Positions 1 to 7,123 of a DNA stretch of 25,135 nucleotides are shown here, in pieces. Position numbers and translations under genes: made by a program. The notes beneath the pieces are model-generated. The model was given only the letters and a program-made list of their open reading frames with translations, made no database searches and was not told where the DNA came from. Each line of letters opens with the position of its first letter. Within the stretch, counting starts at the first letter, position 1. This stretch comes from Parcubacteria group bacterium GW2011_GWA2_36_10 (GTDB lineage Bacteria; Patescibacteriota; Patescibacteriia; UBA1558; GWA2-36-10): assembly GCA_000991205.1 (NCBI GenBank), contig LBRC01000022.1, positions 1 through 25,135 on the forward strand. Direction: 5' to 3'.

Positions 1-2
1 TT

Positions 3-1544
3 ATTTTATTTTTCTTGGTTTTGTCTAGGCCTTTGCAAACCATGTTTTGGGGCAATGTCGGCGATGAATTGTTGATTTTGGCGTATTTATCTAAGACTTT
101 ACTAGGCAATTTAGGTCATGATTTTTATTATGACTGGTTGCCACAGTTTTATCCGCCCTTATATTTTTGGCTAACTGGTATTTTTGCTAAGCCATTTGCC
201 GTGAATGCCATTGGTGCTGCTAAAGTAGGTGTTTTGGGTACGCTATTTGTTTGGCTACTAGGCGCTTATTTTTACCAAAAGATTTGGTGGCAAAGACTTT
301 ATCAAAATAAACTTGAGTCAATTTTGGAAAAAGCTTGGTTTTGGTTTTTGTATCCAATATTATATTTTTTGAGTTTAGATTTTGCTAACATTATTTTTAA
401 GCCTTATGAAGCGATCTCGGCTTTATTTGGAGTGATGTTGCTAGCTTTTTTTGCTCGAGCGATTTGGCAAAAAAACTGGCCTCGAAAATACTATTTATTT
501 TTTGCTATCAGCGTTAGTTTAGTATTTTTAACTTTTTATTTTTGGTTTGTCATCTTGATTCCCACTGCTTTCTTTTTAATTGTCTTGAGTAACTATTCCG
601 CCTTCGGCGGAATAAGACTCGGGGTAAATTTAAAAAGAATATTAAAAATATTTTTATTAAGCTTGCCGTTGATTTTACTTTTTGTGGGACCATTAGTTTG
701 GTCGTATTTTAAATACGGTATAGAAAATGGACAAGCGACTCATTTTGTGGCAGAAGATTTTTTTAGTTTCATGCCTTGGCAAAATTTTAGCTTACAAAGT
801 TTATTATTTTTATTAGGTTTAATTAGTTTGTTTGTATTTTACAAAAAATCTGCTATTAAAAGCATGGCTTTAGTAGTTATTTTGAGTTTTGCTTATCAAA
901 TTTTTAATTTGATTTTATTTGGCTTGGGCTTTAAGCCCGTGCAAGCTTCTAAACCATTTTATTTTTTGACATCAGCCGCTTTGATTTTTGCTGCTAGTTA
1001 TTTATTAGTCTATTTTTATCAAAAATATGAAAATATCAAATATAGTAAAGCTATTTTAAGTATAATTTTTATTTTGTTGAGTGGCCTTTTACCGCATTTT
1101 AGCTTTATCGAAAAACCAGAAGTGTTAAAGCAAATTGAAGCTGATTTAGTAAAGTCAAAAATAGCTATTTTAGCCGATGATCTGAAAAATATCGTACCGG
1201 ATTATCAAAAATACACTTGGCTATCTTCTGGCTCTTCAGAGCTAAATGCTTATTTGCCTTTGTCTTATTATCTAGCCAACTCCGTGCACTTTAGTCATCA
1301 TGCAGTTTTGTTTAGCCAGCGTTTGGATAAACTTAAAAAGAGGGAATTAAGCCAAGAGATAAATGCTTTGTTGCTGTATGATGATGGCAGAAATTCAGAT
1401 GATTATATTTTAAATTTTTGGGTAGATAATTACCCAAACGGTGGCAAAACAGAAAGTATTTATTTAGCAAAAAGTTTATTTAGTGAAAATGATTGGCGTT
1501 TATTGTATGCAAAAAATAATTGGTTAATCTTTTTAAAGAAATAA
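3..1544 (+). CDS. GT-C-like polytopic membrane glycosyltransferase (5' end outside window)
   Basis: The frame is open to the first base of the window, so the N-terminus is missing; the TTG at 15 is only the first possible start inside the window. The protein is very hydrophobic, with about ten predicted membrane segments followed by a soluble C-terminal part of roughly 150 residues. Near the N-terminus is an acidic stretch followed by DWLPQFYPPLYFW, which resembles the D-x-P-x-FYP region of GT-C polyprenyl-phosphate-dependent glycosyltransferases such as mycobacterial AftA. By family knowledge such enzymes move sugars from a lipid carrier onto an extracytoplasmic acceptor; here the acceptor is unknown. 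A GC-rich palindrome at 595-613 lies in frame inside the gene. The ABC exporter follows after 9 bases, so the two are probably co-transcribed and may both serve cell-surface glycans. The membrane-enzyme class is fairly sure; the sugar and exact family are not. Confidence 0.6.
   Translation: MLFFLVLSRPLQTMFWGNVGDELLILAYLSKTLLGNLGHDFYYDWLPQFYPPLYFWLTGIFAKPFAVNAIGAAKVGVLGTLFVWLLGAYFYQKIWWQRLYQNKLESILEKAWFWFLYPILYFLSLDFANIIFKPYEAISALFGVMLLAFFARAIWQKNWPRKYYLFFAISVSLVFLTFYFWFVILIPTAFFLIVLSNYSAFGGIRLGVNLKRILKIFLLSLPLILLFVGPLVWSYFKYGIENGQATHFVAEDFFSFMPWQNFSLQSLLFLLGLISLFVFYKKSAIKSMALVVILSFAYQIFNLILFGLGFKPVQASKPFYFLTSAALIFAASYLLVYFYQKYENIKYSKAILSIIFILLSGLLPHFSFIEKPEVLKQIEADLVKSKIAILADDLKNIVPDYQKYTWLSSGSSELNAYLPLSYYLANSVHFSHHAVLFSQRLDKLKKRELSQEINALLLYDDGRNSDDYILNFWVDNYPNGGKTESIYLAKSLFSENDWRLLYAKNNWLIFLKK
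595..613. repeat. GC-rich palindrome inside the GT-C-like gene
   Basis: ATTCCGCC-TTC-GGCGGAAT forms an 8-bp perfect stem with a 3-base loop. It is read in frame (residues S-A-F-G-G-I) and sits in a loop between hydrophobic segments. It matches in form the intergenic GC-rich hairpins elsewhere in the window. Confidence 0.7.
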
Positions 1545-1553
1545 TTTTAATAT

Positions 1554-3299
1554 ATGCAATTTATTTTCAAATATCTCAAAGACTATAAAAAGCTCTTAGC
1601 GGGAGTTTTGGTTTTGGCTGCCATCAATCAGATTTTTTCTTTACTTGATCCGCAAGTATTTCGTTTGTTAGTCGATAACTATGCCACTAAAGTAGATGTT
1701 TTATCAAAAGCAGATTTTTTTCGTGGCATTACTTTGTTATTGCTAGCTTTTATCGGAGTAGCTTTGATTTCTCGTTTAGCCAAAAATTTTCAAGACTATT
1801 ATGTCAATGTGATTACTCATCGTTTGGGTACCAAGCTTTATGCTCAAAGCGTTCAGCACGCTTTGTCTTTACCTTATCGAGTTTTTGAAGATCAAAGTTC
1901 AGGTGAAGTTTTGCGCAAATTACAAAAAGCTCGAGAAGATATACAGCGACTTATCACTAGCTTGATCAATGTTTTGTTTGTCTATCTTTTGGGTATTACT
2001 TTTGTAGCGATTTATGCTTTTTGGATTTCTTGGTTGATCGGCGCTGTTTTGTTTTTGATCGTCCCGGTTTTGGCTTTTACTATTTTTTTGATCAGTCGTC
2101 GCATCGGCACGGTACAAAAAAAAGTGATCAGCAGTCAAGCTTCTTTAGCTGGCTATACCACTGAAACATTGCGTAATGTCGAGCTAGTAAAAAGTTTGGG
2201 CCTTGAGCAACAAGAAATAGAAAGATTAAATAAAGTAAATGATCAGATTTTAGATCTAGAACTAGAGCGAGTGCGGCTAGTCAGGACTTTGAGTTTTATC
2301 CAGGGGACATTGCTCAATGCTTTGCGAGCTTTGATTATGTTGGTGATGTTGATTTTGATGTGGCAACAAGTTTTGAGCATGGGTCAATTTTTTACTTTAC
2401 TTTTTTATTCTTTCTTTTTGTTTAATCCATTAGCAGAACTCTCAAATATCGCCGAACAGTATCAGCAAGCCAAAGCGAGTGATGCAGCCTTGCAAGAAAT
2501 CTTAAAAATGTCACCAGAAGCTAAGCCAGAAAATCCCGTAGAAATTGCTAAAATAAATTCTATCGATTTTGATAAAGTATCTTTTAGCTATCAAGCTGAA
2601 AGTGACAAGGGCTTACAAGAGGTGAGTCTGTCTATCAAGGCTGGTGAGACCGTGGCTTTTGTCGGGCCTTCTGGTTCTGGTAAGACGACTTTACTGAAAC
2701 TCTTAGTAAAATTGTATTTACCACAGCAAGGCAAAATTTTGCTTAATAAGCAAGTCAACTTACAAGCAGTTGATCAGCATCTATTCAGACGACGTATTGG
2801 CCTAGTGTCTCAAGAAACACAGCTGTTTTCTGGCACCATCAAAGAAAACTTATTATTTGTACGACCCGAAGCTACAGACGAGCAGTGCCTTGAGGCTTTG
2901 AAATCAGCTTCAGTTTTGGGGATTAGTGAAAGAGGAGAGTTTGGCCTAGATACGAAAATAGGCGAAGGCGGTATGAAGCTATCTGGTGGTGAAAGACAAA
3001 GACTGGCGATTGCTAGAGCTTTATTGAGACGTCCAGACATTTTGATTTTTGATGAAGCCACTTCTTCACTAGACTCTTTGACGGAAAGAGATATCACCGA
3101 GACTATTAAGCGCATCGAAAAAGAACAGCCTGACATGATTCGTATCATCGTTGCTCATCGTTTATCGACAGTAGCTCATGTAGAGAGAATTTATGTCTTA
3201 GAGCAAGGTCAGATTATCGAAACTGGTCAACATCAAGATTTGATCAAAAGCGGTGGTCTATACGCGGCCTTGTGGCGTCAGCAATTAGCAGTGGAGTAA
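1554..3299 (+). CDS. ABC exporter half-transporter (permease fused to ATPase, MsbA/LmrA type)
   Basis: A 581-residue ABC exporter half-molecule that should work as a homodimer in the cytoplasmic membrane. Residues 1-310 form the six-helix transmembrane domain. The ATPase domain shows Walker A GPSGSGKTT (371-379), the signature LSGGE (476-480), Walker B ILIFDE with D500-E501, and the H-loop histidine H535, so it appears intact and catalytically competent. Length is typical for the family. Substrate cannot be told from sequence; family members export lipids, lipid-linked glycans, peptides or drugs. The gene starts 9 bases after the GT-C-like gene, which suggests a lipid or glycan substrate, but this is inference. 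The ATG at 1554 is the first in frame with a full first helix. Confidence 0.93.
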   Translation: MQFIFKYLKDYKKLLAGVLVLAAINQIFSLLDPQVFRLLVDNYATKVDVLSKADFFRGITLLLLAFIGVALISRLAKNFQDYYVNVITHRLGTKLYAQSVQHALSLPYRVFEDQSSGEVLRKLQKAREDIQRLITSLINVLFVYLLGITFVAIYAFWISWLIGAVLFLIVPVLAFTIFLISRRIGTVQKKVISSQASLAGYTTETLRNVELVKSLGLEQQEIERLNKVNDQILDLELERVRLVRTLSFIQGTLLNALRALIMLVMLILMWQQVLSMGQFFTLLFYSFFLFNPLAELSNIAEQYQQAKASDAALQEILKMSPEAKPENPVEIAKINSIDFDKVSFSYQAESDKGLQEVSLSIKAGETVAFVGPSGSGKTTLLKLLVKLYLPQQGKILLNKQVNLQAVDQHLFRRRIGLVSQETQLFSGTIKENLLFVRPEATDEQCLEALKSASVLGISERGEFGLDTKIGEGGMKLSGGERQRLAIARALLRRPDILIFDEATSSLDSLTERDITETIKRIEKEQPDMIRIIVAHRLSTVAHVERIYVLEQGQIIETGQHQDLIKSGGLYAALWRQQLAVE

Positions 3300-3354
3300 G
3301 GAAAATATTTACAAAGTATTTTAGCCGTGATAGGCTTAAAGCAATAAAAAATTT

Positions 3355-4113
3355 ATGTTATTAAATATTATTTTAGCAACAGTTTTAGTAAGTGCAATTT
3401 CATTGATTGGTATTTTACTTATTTTTAATCGTCCAGTGAAAGAAAAATTTTTACGAATTTTGATCAGCGTTTCGGCGGGTAGTTTATTGAGCGTAGTTTT
3501 TTTAGATTTATTGCCAGAAGCAATAGAAGCGGATTTATATGCGCCAAATTTAATTTTCGGTGTAGTCTTAATTAGTATTATTTTTTTCTTTTTGTTTGAA
3601 AGAGTTTTACATTGGCATCATTGCCGTTGTGAATATCATCATGGGGAAGTAAATCCTAAACAGCATTTAGCTTATATTAATTTAATTGGTGATGCGGTAC
3701 ATAATATTGTGGATGGCTTTTTGATCGCGGCTTCTTTTATGCTGGATTTACAGACTGGTATAGTGGTGACAGCGGCCGTAATTTTGCATGAGATTCCCCA
3801 AGAAGTATCTGACTTTGGAGTTTTGCTTTATGCTGGTTTAAGCAAGGCTAAGGCATTGTTAGCTAATTTACTAGTGGCTTTGAGTGCTGTAATGGGCGCA
3901 ATTATTTTTTATTTTTTTGGCCAAAGCTTTGAGCAAGCCGTGCCTTTGATGGTCGCTTTTGCTGCTGGTAATTTTATTTATTTATCCATGTCAGATTTGA
4001 TTCCAGAGCTACATCATGAAAAAGAGCCAAAAGCGATTTTAAAAAATTCCCTCTGGTTATTATTTGGCGTCTTGATAGTTTATTTTTTGATTTTAATCTT
4101 ACCACATACCTAG
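3355..4113 (+). CDS. ZIP-family divalent metal transporter
   Basis: A 252-residue ZIP (ZRT/IRT-like) permease that brings Zn2+, Fe2+ or similar ions into the cytoplasm. About eight hydrophobic segments are visible. The two diagnostic intramembrane motifs are present: H116-N-x-x-D120-G in helix 4 and H145-E-I-P-Q-E150 in helix 5, which form the binuclear metal site in the family. Between helices 3 and 4 there is a cytosolic loop rich in His and Cys (HWHHCRCEYHH), the usual metal-binding loop. The gene is followed by a terminator hairpin, so it is probably its own unit or the end of the preceding one. It opens a run of metal-related genes reaching to 9765. Metal specificity is not deducible. 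Confidence 0.92.
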   Translation: MLLNIILATVLVSAISLIGILLIFNRPVKEKFLRILISVSAGSLLSVVFLDLLPEAIEADLYAPNLIFGVVLISIIFFFLFERVLHWHHCRCEYHHGEVNPKQHLAYINLIGDAVHNIVDGFLIAASFMLDLQTGIVVTAAVILHEIPQEVSDFGVLLYAGLSKAKALLANLLVALSAVMGAIIFYFFGQSFEQAVPLMVAFAAGNFIYLSMSDLIPELHHEKEPKAILKNSLWLLFGVLIVYFLILILPHT

Positions 4114-4118
4114 ATAAT

Positions 4119-4150
4119 AATTCCCCCAGCATTCGCCGGGGGAATTTTGT
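4119..4150 (+). terminator. Intrinsic terminator after the ZIP gene
   Basis: AATTCCCCC (4119-4127) pairs with GGGGGAATT (4138-4146), with an inner GC/GC pair and an ATTC loop, followed by T residues. It starts 5 bases after the ZIP stop codon. Confidence 0.75.
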
Positions 4151-4168
4151 GCGTTTTTAAAAGATGAT

Positions 4169-4190
4169 ATCGCCAAACAGGCGATTTTTT
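4169..4190 (+). terminator. Second terminator-like hairpin
   Basis: ATCGCC-aaaca-GGCGAT (4169-4185) followed directly by a run of six T. It may back up the preceding terminator or end a leader transcript. A TATACT box lies just downstream at 4193-4198. Confidence 0.55.
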
Positions 4191-4214
4191 GGTATACTAA
4201 ATGTAGCAAGATGT

Positions 4215-4277
4215 TTTCCGCTAGAGGCGGAAATAAAACGGTATAGATCTCAAATATTTTCTCCCGCAGCGCGGGAG
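4215..4277. repeat. Two GC-rich hairpins upstream of tspO
   Basis: TTTCCGC-tagag-GCGGAAA (4215-4233) and CTCCCGC-agc-GCGGGAG (4261-4277). Neither is followed by a long T-run, so they look like palindromic repeats rather than terminators; they would fold in a 5' leader if transcription starts near 4200. Confidence 0.55.
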
Positions 4278-4317
4278 GAAATTAAAGCTAATATAATTAA
4301 ATAAAAAATAAAAATTT

Positions 4318-4800
4318 ATGAAATGTAAAATTAAATCTTGGCCAAAACTATTATTTAGTTTACTTATCACCCAGGCAGTGGGCTGGGTGGGCTCCATCTT
4401 TACTATGCCACAAATAGATACTTGGTATACTGCTTTAGCTAAACCAAGTTTTAATCCACCAAATTGGCTTTTTGGTCCAGTTTGGACAATCTTATTCTTA
4501 TTGATGGGCGTCAGTTTATATCTAGTTTGGATGGGAAATTGGCATCATAAACTAAAAGAAGAGGCAATGCTGATATTTATTGCCCAGTTAGTTTTAAATG
4601 TTTTTTGGTCGATTTGTTTCTTTGGTTTTCAAAACCTTGCTTTAGCCTTTTTAGAGATTTTGATTTTATGGCTTAGCATTCTTTTTACTATTTTATTATT
4701 TTATCGCCTCAATAAAACTGCGGCTTATTTACTAGTGCCCTATATTGTCTGGGTTTCTTTTGCCGCTATTTTGAACTTTGCTATTTGGTATTTGAATTAA
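4318..4800 (+). CDS. tspO: TspO/MBR family tryptophan-rich membrane protein
   Basis: A 160-residue five-helix membrane protein. It has the family hallmark W-Y-x-x-L-x-K-P-x-F-x-P-P near residues 40-53, followed by FGPVWTILFLLMG, and many conserved Trp and Pro residues. TspO proteins bind porphyrins and are linked to stress, tetrapyrrole and sterol handling; the exact bacterial activity differs between species. Length is normal and no frame damage is seen. The next gene starts 16 bases downstream, so the pair may be co-transcribed. Its place beside ZIP and copper genes hints at a role in metal or porphyrin stress, which is inference. Confidence 0.93.
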   Translation: MKCKIKSWPKLLFSLLITQAVGWVGSIFTMPQIDTWYTALAKPSFNPPNWLFGPVWTILFLLMGVSLYLVWMGNWHHKLKEEAMLIFIAQLVLNVFWSICFFGFQNLALAFLEILILWLSILFTILLFYRLNKTAAYLLVPYIVWVSFAAILNFAIWYLN

Positions 4801-4816
4801 ATATAAATAAAAATTT

Positions 4817-5068
4817 ATGATAAAAAATACACAATTATTTAAAGTTACCGCGGTTTGGGTCAGTACTATTTATACTATTTGTTATCTTGGTGTAGCTTTT
4901 TATCCCAATACAAGGGGAATGTTTATGCGCTATGCTATGCACGCCAATATGACTTGGGTTCCAAATTATTTTGGTCCTAGTTATTTTATTAGTGGCTTGT
5001 TGATTTGGAATGTAGTCGCCTTATTAGCAGTCTGGTTTTTCATTTTTTTATTAAAAGAAATTAAATAG
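4817..5068 (+). CDS. Small two-helix membrane protein (DUF5676-like)
   Basis: An 83-residue protein with hydrophobic segments at about 10-30 and 55-78, separated by a loop with a YAMHANMTWVPNYFGPS stretch carrying one His and two Met. The arrangement (helix, loop with H and a small hydrophilic patch, G-containing second helix) resembles the small DUF5676 membrane family that often sits near copper or other metal genes; this is by eye and not certain. It lies 16 bases after tspO and is followed by hairpins and then the CsoR promoter. No function is assigned; a role as a metal-related membrane accessory protein is a guess from neighbours. Confidence 0.6.
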   Translation: MIKNTQLFKVTAVWVSTIYTICYLGVAFYPNTRGMFMRYAMHANMTWVPNYFGPSYFISGLLIWNVVALLAVWFFIFLLKEIK

Positions 5069-5089
5069 CAAATTAGATAATAAATCGAG

Positions 5090-5160
5090 ATTCTCCGCCT
5101 GTCGGCGGAGAATGATTATAGACATAATTAACATAACTCCCCGCCTACGCGGAGGAGTTT
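5090..5160. terminator. Pair of GC-rich hairpins ending the tspO unit
   Basis: ATTCTCCGCC-tgtc-GGCGGAGAAT (5090-5113) is a perfect 10-bp stem. A second hairpin ACTCC-CCGC-ctac-GCGG-a-GGAGT (5136-5158) with one bulged A is followed by TTT. The second is the better terminator. Confidence 0.6.
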
Positions 5161-5176
5161 TAGATTTAGAGCAGAC

Positions 5177-5205
5177 TTGCTAAAAAAATAAAGTAGTGTT
5201 ATGCT
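5177..5205 (+). promoter_or_regulatory. Probable promoter of the copper operon
   Basis: TTGCTA (5177-5182), a 17-base spacer, and TATGCT (5200-5205): a sigma-70-type arrangement with 4/6 matches in each box. It would start transcription near 5212, right at the CsoR-type dyad. Confidence 0.5.
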
Positions 5206-5212
5206 ATACCTA

Positions 5213-5229
5213 TACCCCAGGTACGGGTA
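5213..5229. promoter_or_regulatory. Candidate CsoR operator
   Basis: TACCC (5213-5217) and GGGTA (5225-5229) form a dyad with a 7-base centre, within TATACCCC...ACGGGTAAT. Known Cu-responsive CsoR operators have G/C runs flanked by TA in this way (T-A-C-C-C...G-G-G-T-A). It overlaps the predicted start site and precedes csoR, as expected for an autorepressed copper operon. A GC-rich hairpin (5246-5261) follows in the leader. Confidence 0.55.
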
Positions 5230-5271
5230 ATTAATATTTAAATTTTCCGGCATGCGCCGGACAAGTAATTT

Positions 5272-5553
5272 ATGAACAAAGAAAGCAAAAATCAAAGTAA
5301 AAGTTTAAGTGCTTTAAAAAAAGCACAAAGTCTACTCGCTAAGATTGTTGAGATGAAAGAGGCTAATAGATACTGTGTAGATATTATGCAACAAAATCTC
5401 GCTGTCATCGGCTTATTAAAATCCGCTAATCAAGAGTTATTGGCCGATCATTTGAATAGCTGTTTTAAAGCGGTGATGAATTCTAGTAACACTGCTAAAC
5501 AAAAACAAATGATTGAAGAAATTTTACAGCTTAATAAATTATCTTTAAAATAA
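5272..5553 (+). CDS. csoR: CsoR/DUF156 family copper-sensing repressor
   Basis: A 93-residue all-helical regulator of the CsoR/RcnR family. The Cu(I) ligand set is present with family spacing: C35, H60 and C64 (C-x24-H-x3-C), matching the Cys-His-Cys triad of mycobacterial CsoR. In this family the apo-tetramer binds DNA and Cu(I) releases it. The gene is first in the copper operon; the next gene starts one base after its stop codon. A matching dyad (TACCC-N7-GGGTA) lies about 45 bases upstream. The ATG at 5272 gives normal family length. The intact triad supports Cu rather than Ni, Co, formaldehyde or persulfide sensing, since those subfamilies use other ligand patterns. Confidence 0.92.
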   Translation: MNKESKNQSKSLSALKKAQSLLAKIVEMKEANRYCVDIMQQNLAVIGLLKSANQELLADHLNSCFKAVMNSSNTAKQKQMIEEILQLNKLSLK

Positions 5554-5554
5554 T

Positions 5555-6904
5555 ATGTCAGAAGTGAAAACTAAAAAAATATATTTAGCCGGCCTTACTT
5601 GTGTTTCTTGTGAAAACATTATCAAGGAAGAGGCGCAAAGTGTTTCGGGTATAGTTGAAGTCAGGGCCTCAGCTAAGACGCAGACAGCCGAGATAGTGTA
5701 TGTTGGTGATTTGCCTTGGGGAGCTCTAAAAAATAAAATCGAAAAATTAGGCTATCAAGCAGCCTTGCATCCAGAAGATTTAGCAAAAGCTCAGGCTAAA
5801 AAAGCTAGTCCTGAACAATGGCTCTATGCTTTTTTGATTATTTTAGGTTTATATTTAGTTTATCGTTATTTGCGCTGGATTGGTTTATTGGACTGGCTGG
5901 ATTTTCAGCCAAAAGATATTAATTTTGGCGTGGCTTTGATGATTGGCCTGGTGGCCTCGGTATCTACTTGTTTGGCAGTCGTGGGCGGAGTAGTGATTTC
6001 TTTTGCAGCTAAATATCAAAGTCGCGGTAGTGCTTGGCAGCGTAATATTGAGCCGCACTTGTTATTTCATCTTGGTCGTTTAGCTTCATTTTTTGTCTTA
6101 GGTGGGTTTTTGGGTTGGCTCGGTAGTAAGATCAATTTATCTACTTCATTTTTTTCTTGGTTTACTATCTTAGTTGCCCTAGTGTTACTCTGGTTGGCCT
6201 TAAATATCTTAGGTTTATTGCCAAGCTTGAGTAAATTTGGTTTTAGTATGCCAAAAAGTAGTTTTAAAATTTGGCAAAAATTAAAAAACTCTGAACATAA
6301 AGCGGCACCATTATTGTTGGGCGGCTTTACTTTCTTTTTGCCTTGTGGCTTTACCCAAAGTATGCAGTTATTTGCTATTAGCTCCGGTAGTTTTTGGCAA
6401 GGAGCGATGACTTTGTTTTTATTTGCCCTAGGCACAGCCCCAATTTTGTTTTTAGTTGGCTCTACTACTTCACGTTTTCAGCATTTAAAAAGCCTGGTTT
6501 TTCAAAAAGCGATTGGCTTATTGATTTTACTTTTTGCTCTCTATACTTTAACAGCCGGTTTAAGTCAGTATGGTTTTAATTTGTCGGTTTTGAAGAATAC
6601 TGATAATAACGTCAAGCAAAATCAAGTAGAATTAACTAATGGCACACAAATAGTGAGAATGGCGGAGAATAATTATGGCTATTCGCCAAACAAATTTACG
6701 ATTCAAAAAGATGTGCCAGTCAAATGGATCATTGATGCTCAAGCTCCTTATTCTTGTGCTTCTAGCTTGATCGTCCCAAAATTAAATATCAGAAAAAATT
6801 TGGTTTTAGGAGAAAATGTGATTGAGTTTACGCCTAAAGAAGCAGGTCGGATTACTTTTTCTTGTGGCATGGGTATGTATAACGGCGTTTTTAATGTGGA
6901 ATAA
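5555..6904 (+). CDS. HMA - SafE/UreH-like membrane domain - cupredoxin fusion, copper handling
   Basis: A 449-residue three-part membrane protein. Residues 5-70 are a heavy-metal-associated (HMA) domain with the T-C16-x-x-C19 metal motif. Residues about 90-350 are a six-helix SafE/TauE-UreH/DsbD-like membrane domain with GLVASVSTCLAVVGG and LPCGFTQS repeats, each with a Cys in the paired half-helices. Residues about 365-449 form an extracytoplasmic cupredoxin-like beta domain ending in SC437GMGMYNG, with further Cys in PYSCASS. Metal could be passed from the HMA domain through the membrane part to the cupredoxin domain; this is inferred from the architecture. The gene lies 1 base after csoR and overlaps the next HMA gene. 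Substrate is likely Cu(I). Confidence 0.85.
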   Translation: MSEVKTKKIYLAGLTCVSCENIIKEEAQSVSGIVEVRASAKTQTAEIVYVGDLPWGALKNKIEKLGYQAALHPEDLAKAQAKKASPEQWLYAFLIILGLYLVYRYLRWIGLLDWLDFQPKDINFGVALMIGLVASVSTCLAVVGGVVISFAAKYQSRGSAWQRNIEPHLLFHLGRLASFFVLGGFLGWLGSKINLSTSFFSWFTILVALVLLWLALNILGLLPSLSKFGFSMPKSSFKIWQKLKNSEHKAAPLLLGGFTFFLPCGFTQSMQLFAISSGSFWQGAMTLFLFALGTAPILFLVGSTTSRFQHLKSLVFQKAIGLLILLFALYTLTAGLSQYGFNLSVLKNTDNNVKQNQVELTNGTQIVRMAENNYGYSPNKFTIQKDVPVKWIIDAQAPYSCASSLIVPKLNIRKNLVLGENVIEFTPKEAGRITFSCGMGMYNGVFNVE

Positions 6905-7118
6905 ATTTGTGCAATTATTTAAATTTAAAATTACTGGTTTGACTTGTGAGGCTTGTATTAAACTAATAACTTTAAGATTAAAGAAAATTATCGGCGTGAC
7001 CGAGATAAGTATTGATCTGCAAAGTGGACAAGCTGAAGTCAGAGTTGAGCCAGACCTGTCTTTTGACAGGATAGAGCAAGTCTTTGTTGGTACTGATTAT
7101 TCGATTACTAAATTATAA
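6894..7118 (+). CDS. CopZ-like HMA-domain copper chaperone
   Basis: A 74-residue single HMA domain with ITGLTCEACIK carrying the CxxC pair, followed by the beta-alpha-beta pattern of the fold. Such proteins carry Cu(I) to P-type ATPases. The ATG at 6894 overlaps the end of the preceding gene by 11 bases; a GTG at 6909, just after that stop codon, would give a 69-residue protein whose N-terminus fits CopZ proteins even better, so the start is open. The P-type ATPase starts 5 bases downstream. Confidence 0.75.
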   Translation: MWNKFVQLFKFKITGLTCEACIKLITLRLKKIIGVTEISIDLQSGQAEVRVEPDLSFDRIEQVFVGTDYSITKL

Positions 7119-7123
7119 AATTT

